The position numbers and the translations under genes were made by a program. Under the pieces are notes generated by a model that was not told where the DNA came from, searched no databases, and was given only the letters and a program-made list of their open reading frames with translations. 62,405 nt of DNA from Bryobacterales bacterium (GTDB lineage: Bacteria; Acidobacteriota; Terriglobia; Bryobacterales; Bryobacteraceae), in contig JAEUQC010000160.1 in the NCBI GenBank assembly GCA_016789905.1, forward strand, positions 1 through 62,405, written 5' to 3'. Shown one piece after another: positions 1-7,825 of this stretch; positions within the stretch are counted from its first letter, which is position 1, and every line of letters starts with the position of its first letter.

Positions 1-195
1 TTTCTTGGCATCGCAACAGCGATTGTACGGGGCATGGTGTAAGAACCTAGCGGTGAGGGTACTTCCGAAATACGGATACTCTGAGCGACGGTAATCTGAG
101 GGCAAGCGAGTTCCCGAAAACGTGTGCGGCACCCATTTGACTGTTTTTGCGGAAGAGTGCCGATTTCATGGCGCGAGTTCCGAAGGCGGCGCGCA
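1..195. other. window edge, no gene recognised
   Basis: This stretch lies downstream of the minus-strand pdxA2 gene and reaches the window edge. Neither strand shows a reading frame with recognisable protein motifs, and I see no clear terminator hairpin. It may be an intergenic region or the upstream region of a gene outside the window. Confidence 0.4.
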
Positions 196-1188
196 TTAGG
201 GTTGAGCGGATGGCGGCACGGCTTCCAGGGCGGCGAGGCGGATGGCCATGTCGATGGCGGCTTCAAAACTTGTTGTGGAGGCCAGACCTTTCCAGGCAAT
301 ATCGAACGCGGTGCCGTGATCGACCGAGGTCCGGACGATGGGCAGCCCGAGGGCGATGTTGACGCCGCCTTCAAAATCGAGAAGTTTTGATGGGATGTGG
401 CCCTGGTCGTGATACATGCAGACCACGGCGTCAAACTGCCGGCGGCGGACGGCCATGTAGAACAATGTGTCGGGCGGATGGGGGCCCTCGACGTTCCAGC
501 CTTGCGCCCTGGCCCACTGAACGGCGGGGGCGATGTGTTCGATTTCTTCCGTGCCGAAGAGACCGTTTTCGCCGGCATGGGGATTCAGGCCGGCGACGGC
601 GATGCGGGCGGCGGGCTTGAGCTTTTTTACGGCGTGGTGGGTGAGTTCAATAATCGTCTGAATGCGGGGCTGGCGGCAGCGCTCGATGGCCTGGAGGAGG
701 GAACAGTGCGTTGACACGTGGGTGACGATGAGGTCCGGAGAGGCGAGCATGATCGTCACGTCGTCACTGCCACAGAGCTCCCCGATTAACTCGGTGTGAC
801 CGGTGAAGGAGGGGTCAGTGAGTTGGGTGGCCTCCTTGTTCATGGGGAGGGTGACGATGGCGGAGACTTCGCGGGCGAGGGCGGCGCGGGTGGCGCGGAT
901 GACGTATTCGCGGGCGGCGTGGCCGGACTTGGCGTTAATGCGGCCGGGGGTGAGATCGGCGGGCTGGAGGAGTTGGGCGTCGAGGATGTTGACGGTCCCT
1001 TGGCGGTATTCGGCGGGACTAGTGATGGCATGGAGCGGGAGACCGTAGCGCTCGTTGAGGCGGGCGAGCGGGGCGAGGTCGCCGTAGACCACGTAGGGGA
1101 CAGGGATGCGGTTTTCGTGGGCGGCTTTGAGGAGGATTTCGGGGCCTACGCCGCTCGAATCTCCGATGGTGATTCCGATGGGATTCAT
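196..1188 (-). CDS. pdxA2: PdxA2-type 4-phospho-threonate/erythronate dehydrogenase
   Basis: A 330-residue protein of the PdxA family, metal- and NAD-dependent decarboxylating dehydrogenases of phosphorylated four-carbon hydroxy acids. The start MNPIGITIGD carries the family N-terminus (GDSSGVGPE), and the three expected metal-binding histidine regions are visible: FTGHTEL, NPHAGENG and YHDQGHIP. An open frame continues 30 codons upstream, but the ATG at 1188 overlaps the TGA of the kinase gene as ATGA, which decides the start. Pairing with a DUF1537-type kinase is the known arrangement for D-threonate/D-erythronate catabolism (PdxA2), in which the kinase product is oxidised and decarboxylated to dihydroxyacetone phosphate. 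A role in vitamin B6 synthesis (classical PdxA) cannot be excluded from sequence alone, but the neighbour makes the catabolic role more likely. Confidence 0.85.
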   Translation of the reverse strand: MNPIGITIGDSSGVGPEILLKAAHENRIPVPYVVYGDLAPLARLNERYGLPLHAITSPAEYRQGTVNILDAQLLQPADLTPGRINAKSGHAAREYVIRATRAALAREVSAIVTLPMNKEATQLTDPSFTGHTELIGELCGSDDVTIMLASPDLIVTHVSTHCSLLQAIERCRQPRIQTIIELTHHAVKKLKPAARIAVAGLNPHAGENGLFGTEEIEHIAPAVQWARAQGWNVEGPHPPDTLFYMAVRRRQFDAVVCMYHDQGHIPSKLLDFEGGVNIALGLPIVRTSVDHGTAFDIAWKGLASTTSFEAAIDMAIRLAALEAVPPSAQP

Positions 1189-2165
1189 TTGAAAGTATCC
1201 AGGATCTGTTCTACCAGGGTATCGCCTCCGAACCCGCCGGCCTTGGTGAGAAAGAGAATCCGGAGTTGGGGGCTCCAACTGGCGGCGACGCCGGGGAGGC
1301 GTTCCGGGAGGGGGACGATTTCAGTGACGCCGAGGGCGTGCCAGAGGGCGAAGACGGTGTCGCCGCCCATGACGATGATGCCATTGGGGCGGCGTTGTTC
1401 GATGACGAGTTTGGCATGGTGCGCGAATTGGGCGGCGACGGCATCGGGATCCGGCTGGGGCGCCAACGGGGTCTGGAGGACGGCGAGGGTGAGGGACCGG
1501 GCGTGTTGGGCCTGGCGAAGGGACTGCGGGTGAAGGCTGCCGCAGAGGACGAGCCAGCGGGTGGGAGCGGGGACGCTTGGGGGGGAGGCGGGTTTGAAAT
1601 TCTGGAGCGGGGCCCAGTGGGGGAGGAAGCCGGCGGGGCTGGCGACGACGGCGTTTGCGTGTTGGAGAGAGAGGGCGAGTTGAGTGAGGTCGTGGTTGGT
1701 AGCGGCGTCGCAGATGAGGATGGCGGGTTGGGAGAGATGCTCGGCGAGGGCATGGGGGGCGGGTATGGAAATGGACTGGGAGAAGAGAGAGGCGACGCGG
1801 GAGGAGGTGACGGGGTGGCGTGGGTCGCGGGCGAAATCGGTTTGGTGGATGGGGACGCCATGGATGAAGAGATGGCCGTTGTGGACGGTACGGCCGAGGT
1901 TGGGATAGGCGGGGATGTAGACGACAGTACGTGGGAGAAGGGATTCGAGTTCGGCGGCGATATTGCCGCGAAGGGCGGAATCGGTTTTTTTGTAGAGGAT
2001 GGGGGTTTGGGCGTAGGGGCGGATGGCGGCGGCGGCGTGGGCGGGCGAGAGATGGCGGGACTGGGTATCGATGACGCGGACGGAACGCCGGGAGTAGGCC
2101 GAAAGGAGGGAGGCGCATTCGAGGGCGCCGGTGGCATCGTCAGCGAGGATCAGCGCGGGGGGCAA
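1185..2165 (-). CDS. dtnK: four-carbon acid sugar kinase (DUF1537 family)
   Basis: A 326-residue protein of the DUF1537 family, ATP-dependent kinases acting on four-carbon acid sugars such as D-threonate and D-erythronate. Visible motifs are the N-terminal LADDATGA, KKTDSALRG (family KxDSTLRG-like), IVMGGDTVFAL and the C-terminal glycine-rich KAGGFGGDTL nucleotide-site motif. At 326 residues it is shorter than the roughly 400 or more usual for the family. The missing length is in the middle, while both substrate-side and nucleotide-side motifs remain. It overlaps pdxA2 by 4 bp, so the two are translationally coupled. The symbol dtnK is by analogy; the substrate could equally be erythronate. 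Confidence 0.8.
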   Translation of the reverse strand: MPPALILADDATGALECASLLSAYSRRSVRVIDTQSRHLSPAHAAAAIRPYAQTPILYKKTDSALRGNIAAELESLLPRTVVYIPAYPNLGRTVHNGHLFIHGVPIHQTDFARDPRHPVTSSRVASLFSQSISIPAPHALAEHLSQPAILICDAATNHDLTQLALSLQHANAVVASPAGFLPHWAPLQNFKPASPPSVPAPTRWLVLCGSLHPQSLRQAQHARSLTLAVLQTPLAPQPDPDAVAAQFAHHAKLVIEQRRPNGIIVMGGDTVFALWHALGVTEIVPLPERLPGVAASWSPQLRILFLTKAGGFGGDTLVEQILDTFK

Positions 2166-2268
2166 GGGAATAGCTTATCGGAAAGGGGGGCTAGGCGGAG
2201 CATTTGGCAGGCGGGAAGGCGGTTCGGGGACCGGGGCGGTGACTGGCAACGCCCCGGCGGGGAGAACG

Positions 2269-3249
2269 CTACTTGAGCGGGATGAGGGATATGACCGGCG
2301 GCGGGGGCGCGGCGATGGCGGCAGCGGCGGCGCCGCCGGCGGCGACGGGGAAGCGGCAGGTGACGCCGTAGCGAATGGTGCGGCTGACGGTGCCGCGATT
2401 GATGGCGGTACACATGTAGAGTTCGGGGCTGCCGTTCTGGACGCCCATGTAGGAAACGGAGACATCGTAGGCACCGGTATCGAAGGCGTCATAGCCACAG
2501 GTGCCGCCGGTGGGGCGGCCGAGTCCGCAGGACAAACCGATGCGGGCGCCGTTGCCGGCGGGAATGGCGAAGGTAGCGTTCTGATCGGAGAAGGTGGCGC
2601 CGGGTCCGGCGGGGCCGACGGGGCCCTGGATCCCTTGTATCCCCTGGATACCTTGGATTCCCTGGACACCTGGAATGCCCTGGTCGCCTTTGGGGCCTTG
2701 GGGGCCGGCGCTTACGAGGGAGAGCAGGAGTTCGGGCGGATGGCTGGAGAGGGTGTTTTCCTTGGAATCAAATTGAACGACGGCGGCGCCATCAGAGACG
2801 GCGGCGAAGCCGACCGAGCCGGTGAGGAGGGTGGACTGGACGCGGGAGGTGACATCGAAGCTTATGTAGGCGCCGGTGGAGGCGGCGGAAAGCGGCAGGG
2901 GCCCGGCGAGGGTGGTGCCGACGAGGCCGGAGCTGTTGGCGTGGGAGACGGAGGATTCGATGAAGGACCCGGAGAGGCCGGCGATGGAGACGCCGCCGGC
3001 GGTGGTGACGCGGTTGACGTAGAGGAGCAGAGTGGCGCGGGCGATGTTGGAGCCCTGGAGGCCGGGGGGCAGGTGGGCGAGGCTGAACTGCATGAGGGAG
3101 GTGGCGCCGTTGCCGACGGCGAGTTGGGGGTTGGCGCCGAAGTTGGCGGCGGCGTTGGCGGAGGTGGTGAAGGCATCTCCGGTGAGCAGGCCCTGGGCGG
3201 GCCAGGCGGCGGAGGAAAGCAATAGGGAGAAGAGTATAGGGTATTTCAT
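2269..3249 (-). CDS. secreted DNRLRE-like protein with collagen triplets
   Basis: A 326-residue exported protein. The N-terminus (MKYPILFSLLLSSAAWPAQG) is a signal peptide. The next 150 or so residues resemble DNRLRE-type beta domains (ATLLLYVNRV, SFDVTSRVQ), which are usually found in surface or matrix proteins. Residues around 181-216 form twelve uninterrupted Gly-X-Y triplets, including four consecutive GIQ units, a collagen-like stalk. The C-terminal domain has four cysteines in CGLGRPTGGTCGYD, MCTAI and VTCRF. The reading frame is open far upstream in the same frame, but that part overlaps the PEP-CTERM gene and is low-complexity. The ATG at 3249, followed at once by the signal peptide, is the start. 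It probably follows the PEP-CTERM gene in one transcript (22 bp gap). Confidence 0.75.
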   Translation of the reverse strand: MKYPILFSLLLSSAAWPAQGLLTGDAFTTSANAAANFGANPQLAVGNGATSLMQFSLAHLPPGLQGSNIARATLLLYVNRVTTAGGVSIAGLSGSFIESSVSHANSSGLVGTTLAGPLPLSAASTGAYISFDVTSRVQSTLLTGSVGFAAVSDGAAVVQFDSKENTLSSHPPELLLSLVSAGPQGPKGDQGIPGVQGIQGIQGIQGIQGPVGPAGPGATFSDQNATFAIPAGNGARIGLSCGLGRPTGGTCGYDAFDTGAYDVSVSYMGVQNGSPELYMCTAINRGTVSRTIRYGVTCRFPVAAGGAAAAAIAAPPPPVISLIPLK

Positions 3250-3271
3250 ATTGAGTTGATCCAGGAGTGAA

Positions 3272-3919
3272 TTAGTTACGGGCGCGGCGCAGGGCGATGG
3301 CGGCGAGGAGGCCGAGTACTCCGGTGTATAGGGTGGAGGGTTCGGGGACGCCGTTATCGGCGGAGCCATTGAGAGAGATTTGGAGGGCCCAGTTGCCGGA
3401 GCGAAGGGTGAGGCCGGTGGGGTCTCCGGGGTCGGCGAAGGGGCCGCCGGGGAAGTTCTGGCCGGGGGAGAGGAGGAAGGGGTCTGGGAGGAAGGCGGGC
3501 GGGGTGTTGGGCTGGACGGCGAGGGCAAGGAGGTAGTTGCCGGCGGTGGTGTTGAAGCCGAGGGTGGCGTCTTCGCAGAAGCCGGTGGAGGCGTCCTGGA
3601 CGGCGCCATTGCTGCAACCGGCGCCGATGGCGGTGCCGCCGACGGTATCGGATTGCTGGAGCGAGCCGGTGGCCTGATCGTAGAGAGCGAGGACGGGGGC
3701 GAAGCCGCCGGAACTGACGAAGGGGGAGCTCCAGCCGCCGTAGCTGAGGGTGCGGACGTCGATGACGCCATCGGCGGCGAGGGAGAGGTTGAAGAACTGC
3801 ACGTCACCATCGGAGGTGAAGGCGCCGGAGAAATTGAAGACGGCGGCCGGGGCGGAGAGGGCGAGGGCGGCAAGGCACACGAGGGGCGTGAGCACCGAGC
3901 GAACGGTACGGAGAAACAT
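3272..3919 (-). CDS. PEP-CTERM sorting domain protein
   Basis: A 215-residue exported protein. It has an N-terminal signal peptide (MFLRTVRSVLTPLVCLAALA...), a beta-rich middle resembling the DVUA0089-type family, and a C-terminal PEP-CTERM signal: VPEPST, then a hydrophobic helix, then the basic end LRRARN. PEP-CTERM proteins are recognised by an exosortase and usually belong to exopolysaccharide or biofilm matrix systems. No exosortase lies in this window, so it must be elsewhere. It sits just upstream of the collagen-like gene, and both look like surface or matrix proteins. Confidence 0.85.
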   Translation of the reverse strand: MFLRTVRSVLTPLVCLAALALSAPAAVFNFSGAFTSDGDVQFFNLSLAADGVIDVRTLSYGGWSSPFVSSGGFAPVLALYDQATGSLQQSDTVGGTAIGAGCSNGAVQDASTGFCEDATLGFNTTAGNYLLALAVQPNTPPAFLPDPFLLSPGQNFPGGPFADPGDPTGLTLRSGNWALQISLNGSADNGVPEPSTLYTGVLGLLAAIALRRARN

Positions 3920-4030
3920 GGGGATGGATACTTCCTATAAGTGGTACTAAGTAACTACGAAGAAAAATTTTCCTTCAAGGTTTGCGGTTTGTCAAGAGGG
4001 AGGCGGGGATGGGTGTGGCATGATCGTTGC

Positions 4031-5941
4031 ATGGCGAGGGAACGAGTGATGGGCGGCGCAATTGTTTTGTTGCTGGTGGCGGCGGCCGGGGTGTTGGCGG
4101 CGCAGACGGAGACGCCGGCGAAGGTGACGATTCCGGCGGATGCGTTCGGGTATACGCGGCAGCATGTGATGATTCCGATGCGGGACGGGGTGAAGCTGTT
4201 CACGGTGGTGCTGACGCCGAAGGGGGCGCGGCAGGCGCCTATCCTTTTGACACGCACGCCGTATGACGCCAAGGCGTTATCGAACCATACGCAGAGCGCG
4301 CGGCTGGGCCCGATCCTGCAGGGCTATGACAACGCGGCGGATGTGATTGTGGCCGGGGGGTACATACGGGTGCTGCAGGATGTGCGGGGGAAGTATGGAT
4401 CGGAAGGCGACTACATGATGACGCGGCCGCTGCGGGGGCCGAGGAACCGGACAGGGGTTGACCATGCGACGGACACGTACGACACGATTGACTGGCTGGT
4501 GAAGAACATACCGGAAACGAACGGGCGCGTGGGGATACTGGGGATCTCGTATGACGGGTTCTTGCCGCTGATGGCGCTGGTGGATCCGCATCCGGCGCTT
4601 CGGGTCGCGGTGCCGATGAATCCGATGGTGGATGGATGGAAGGGCGACGACTGGTTTCACAACGGGGCATTTCGGCAGCAGAACATGCCATACATCTGGA
4701 ACCAGGAGGGGACACGGGACAACGATTCGATTGTGGGGTGGTGGTCGACGCACTTTGACGACTATGAGATGTATTTGCAGGCGGGGTCGGCCGGGGAGTT
4801 GGCGCGGCGGCGGGGGCTGGAACAGATGGGGTTTTGGCGGAAGATAGTGGAGCATCCGGCGTATGACGCGTTTTGGCAGGACCAGGCGATGGACCGGATA
4901 CTGGAGCGGCAGCCGCTGCGGGTGCCGGTGATGCTGGTGCATAGTTTGTGGGACCAGGAAGATATATATGGCGCGCCGGCGGTTTATAGGGCCATTAAGC
5001 CGAAGGATGTGAATAACGACAAAGTGTTTCTGGTGATGGGGCCGTGGTACCACGGGCAGATGATCGGGGACGGGAGCACGCTGGGGGCGTTGAAATTCGG
5101 GAGCGACACGGGGCTGTATTTCCGGGAGGAGATACTGGCGCCGTTTTTGGATCAGTATTTGCGGGAGGGGGCGCCGAAGGCGGACGTGGCGACGGTGACG
5201 GCGTTTGAGACAGGGACAAACAAGTGGCGGAGGCTGGCGAGTTGGCCGCCGGCGGGGGTTCAGGAGAAGCGGCTGTACTTGCAGGCGGGGGGGCGGGCAG
5301 GATTTGGGGAGCCCGCGGGGGAGCGGTTTACGGAGTATGTGGCGGACCCGGCGAAACCGGCGCCGTTCCGGGCGCGGCCGATCCGGCCAACGGGATATGA
5401 CGCGGTGAAGGGGCTGACATGGCCGCTGTGGCTGGTGGACGATCAACGGGAGGCATCGGGGCGGACGGACGTGGCGGTGTTTGTAACGGCGCCGCTGGAG
5501 GCGCCGCTACAGATAGCCGGGGCGCCGATGGTGAACCTGGTGGCGTCGACAACGGGGACGGACGCCGACTGGGTGGTGAAGCTGATTGATGTGTATCCGG
5601 ACGAAGTGGCGGAGCAACCGGCGATGGGCGGCTATCAACTGATGGTGGCCGGAGACATCTTTCGCGGGCGATACCGGGAGAGCCTGGAGGTGGCGAAGGC
5701 GATAGAACCGGGGAAGGCGCTGACCTACCGGTTCGCGCTGCCGAACGCGAACCATGTGTTCCGGAAGGGGCACCGGGTGATGGTGCAGGTGCAATCGGCA
5801 TGGTTTCCGCTGTATGACCGGAACCCGCAGACATTCGTGGCGAACATCTTTTGGGCGAAGCCGGAGGATTACAAGAAGGCCACGCAGCGGATTCACCATG
5901 GGGCTGGGGAGGCGTCGTTTATCGGGCTGCCGGTGAAGTGA
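4031..5941 (+). CDS. CocE/NonD family hydrolase (S15-like)
   Basis: A 636-residue exported alpha/beta hydrolase of the CocE/NonD (X-Pro dipeptidyl-peptidase S15) family, esterases or peptidases acting on acyl or peptide bonds. The start at 4031 (MARERVMGGAIV) gives a signal peptide ending near LAAQTE; an alternative is the ATG at 4049. The nucleophile elbow is GISYDGF. The family aspartate and histidine segments appear as HSLWDQEDIYGA and GPWYHG. The C-terminal half is the jelly-roll X-Pro domain (DADWVVKLIDVYPDE, FRKGHRVMVQV). It is divergent from the PEP-CTERM gene (111 bp gap) and convergent with the first subtilase. The physiological substrate cannot be read from sequence. Confidence 0.85.
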   Translation: MARERVMGGAIVLLLVAAAGVLAAQTETPAKVTIPADAFGYTRQHVMIPMRDGVKLFTVVLTPKGARQAPILLTRTPYDAKALSNHTQSARLGPILQGYDNAADVIVAGGYIRVLQDVRGKYGSEGDYMMTRPLRGPRNRTGVDHATDTYDTIDWLVKNIPETNGRVGILGISYDGFLPLMALVDPHPALRVAVPMNPMVDGWKGDDWFHNGAFRQQNMPYIWNQEGTRDNDSIVGWWSTHFDDYEMYLQAGSAGELARRRGLEQMGFWRKIVEHPAYDAFWQDQAMDRILERQPLRVPVMLVHSLWDQEDIYGAPAVYRAIKPKDVNNDKVFLVMGPWYHGQMIGDGSTLGALKFGSDTGLYFREEILAPFLDQYLREGAPKADVATVTAFETGTNKWRRLASWPPAGVQEKRLYLQAGGRAGFGEPAGERFTEYVADPAKPAPFRARPIRPTGYDAVKGLTWPLWLVDDQREASGRTDVAVFVTAPLEAPLQIAGAPMVNLVASTTGTDADWVVKLIDVYPDEVAEQPAMGGYQLMVAGDIFRGRYRESLEVAKAIEPGKALTYRFALPNANHVFRKGHRVMVQVQSAWFPLYDRNPQTFVANIFWAKPEDYKKATQRIHHGAGEASFIGLPVK

Positions 5942-5953
5942 GCAGGGGCGGGG

Positions 5954-7747
5954 TTATTTTTCGCCGTTGAGAAAGACGTTGACGGATTCGACGAGGCGGG
6001 GGCCGTTTTCGCCCCAGAGAGCGGACTCTCCCCAGAGGGCGGACTCTCCCCAGAGAGCGGAGAAGGCCTGGGAGGTGCTGTCTCCCCAGACGGCGGACTC
6101 TCCCCAGAGGGCGGATTCGCCCCAGAGGGCGGAGTAGCCGCGCACCAGGACCTGGTCTCCCCAGACGGTGGTTTCGCCCCATAGAGCGGATTCCCCCCAG
6201 AGGGCGGAGGCGTCGGCGACGAGGCGGAACTTGCCGGTGACGGGATCGCGCTTGACGGCGGGGGACATGGCGGATTTTGAGGAGAGATGGGTGTTGTTGA
6301 GAGCGGCCATGGCGTCGAGGTAGCCGGCGCCGACGGTGAAGAGGTCGTACTGGCTGGTGTAGGTTTTGCCGGTGGCGGGGTCGGTGGCGGTGCTGTAGTA
6401 GGGGAAGGTTTTGGAGGCTGTTTTCATGAGGCGTGCCTTCACCTGGTCCGGAGTGAGGCCGGGATCCTTTTGCAGCATGAGGGCGGCGGTGCCGCTGACC
6501 ATGGGGGCGGCCATGCTGGTGCCGCTGAGCCAGACGTAGCAGTAGGAAAGATTGTCGGCGCCGGTGGATTGGAAGTAGGAGTAGGGCACGACGTTTTGCG
6601 GATATTGGTCGGAGATCCAGTTGTTGGTGTTCATCAGCAGGGAGATGACGCGGTTGCCTGGGGCGACGAGGTCGGGTTTGGCGAAATGGTCAATGGCGGT
6701 GGGGCCTTTTGCGCTGTAGCTGGCAATGAGGTCGTCGGCGCGGACCGGGGTGGTCATGGTCTTCATGGCGCCGACGGTGATGACGTAGGGATCGTTGCCG
6801 GGCGAGTTAATGGTGCCGTAGCCGTTGCGGCCGAGGGTGTTATTGCGGCCATCGTTACCGGCGGCGACGACCACGACGATGCCGGCCTTCCAGGCGGCCT
6901 CGACGGCCTGGCAGAGCGGATCCTTCGTGTAGGATTCATAGACAGGGCGTCCCAGAGAGAGATTGATGACGCGAATGTTGTAGGTGTTTTTGAGGGCGAT
7001 GGCGCGTTGGATGGCGGCAATGACGTAGCTATCGCGTCCGGCGCCGGAGCCATCGAGGACCCGGAGGTTGACCAGATTGGCCCGGCGGGCCATGCCGCGG
7101 AAGGTATGGGTGAAGTTCTTGCCGTCGGAAGAGGAGGCGTTGCTGGCGATGATGCCGGCGACGTGGGTGCCGTGGCCGTATTCATCCTTCATCGTTTTGG
7201 CGCCGTTGGAATTGGCGGGGACGAAGGTTTCCTCATAGACCATGCGGGATTTGCCGGCCTTTTCGTTGTTCGGGTTGTCGGAGCCGATGCGGAGGTCCCA
7301 GTGATCGGTGACGCCGCTATCGATGACGGCGACGGCGACGCCGGCGCCGTCCCAGCCATTGGCTAGGGCGAGGGTGGCGCCGACGGTGGGGCCGGCGTAA
7401 TCGAGTTTGCCGAACACGGGGCGATCCGGGGAGATGTGAGCGACATCGGGGTCGGCGGCGAGGGCGGCCAGATGGCGGGCCTCGATGGAGTAGTGTCCGG
7501 CGTTGATGGCGTGCAGTTCAGTTTTGAGGCGACCGGCGCGGGCGGTGACCTTTTGGTGGTGGCGCGGGGCAGGGGCCTGGCGGTATTGGACGATGATGTC
7601 GATTTGAGCGGAAGGATCGAGGGCGGCCAGATCCGCGGCGAGTGTGCCGGTTTCGGCGGCCGGTTCGAGAGACCGGGGCAGCCTTGCCTGGCCGGAGGCA
7701 ATCGTGATGGAGAAAAGGCCTAGGAGAAGCGATGCGCGCAGTTTCAT
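5954..7747 (-). CDS. secreted subtilase (S8) with Trp-Gly repeats
   Basis: A 597-residue S8 family serine protease. Residues 1-20 are a signal peptide, and 45-115 resemble an I9-type propeptide (IDIIVQYRQAP). The catalytic domain has Asp143 (AVIDSGV), His192 (GHGTHVAG), oxyanion Asn298 (AAGN) and Ser411 (LSGTSMAAP). After residue 513 the C-terminus is nine hexad units of the form (S/A)(A/T)(L/V)WG(E/D). They form three blocks of three, separated by the linkers QVLVRGY and STSQAF, and end before GPRLVESVNVF. It lies 78 bp downstream of a paralogous subtilase on the same strand, probably co-transcribed. The function of the WG tail is not known to me. Confidence 0.9.
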   Translation of the reverse strand: MKLRASLLLGLFSITIASGQARLPRSLEPAAETGTLAADLAALDPSAQIDIIVQYRQAPAPRHHQKVTARAGRLKTELHAINAGHYSIEARHLAALAADPDVAHISPDRPVFGKLDYAGPTVGATLALANGWDGAGVAVAVIDSGVTDHWDLRIGSDNPNNEKAGKSRMVYEETFVPANSNGAKTMKDEYGHGTHVAGIIASNASSSDGKNFTHTFRGMARRANLVNLRVLDGSGAGRDSYVIAAIQRAIALKNTYNIRVINLSLGRPVYESYTKDPLCQAVEAAWKAGIVVVVAAGNDGRNNTLGRNGYGTINSPGNDPYVITVGAMKTMTTPVRADDLIASYSAKGPTAIDHFAKPDLVAPGNRVISLLMNTNNWISDQYPQNVVPYSYFQSTGADNLSYCYVWLSGTSMAAPMVSGTAALMLQKDPGLTPDQVKARLMKTASKTFPYYSTATDPATGKTYTSQYDLFTVGAGYLDAMAALNNTHLSSKSAMSPAVKRDPVTGKFRLVADASALWGESALWGETTVWGDQVLVRGYSALWGESALWGESAVWGDSTSQAFSALWGESALWGESALWGENGPRLVESVNVFLNGEK

Positions 7748-7825
7748 ATCGAGAATACCTTTCGGGCGTAATTGGTTTCGGCTACGGATGGAGGGCCGAG
7801 AGGCTGTGTTGGCTGACGTGGTGTT

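Noticed and set aside
2269..3873. Treating the whole 534-codon minus-strand frame as one large protein
   Set aside because: The upstream 208 codons are Pro/Ser low-complexity antiphase sequence of the PEP-CTERM gene; a signal peptide starts at 3249.
5990..6200. The 18-base tandem repeats at the 3' end of the first subtilase as a non-coding satellite
   Set aside because: The frame is kept throughout and the repeats encode the WG hexads, so they are part of the protein.
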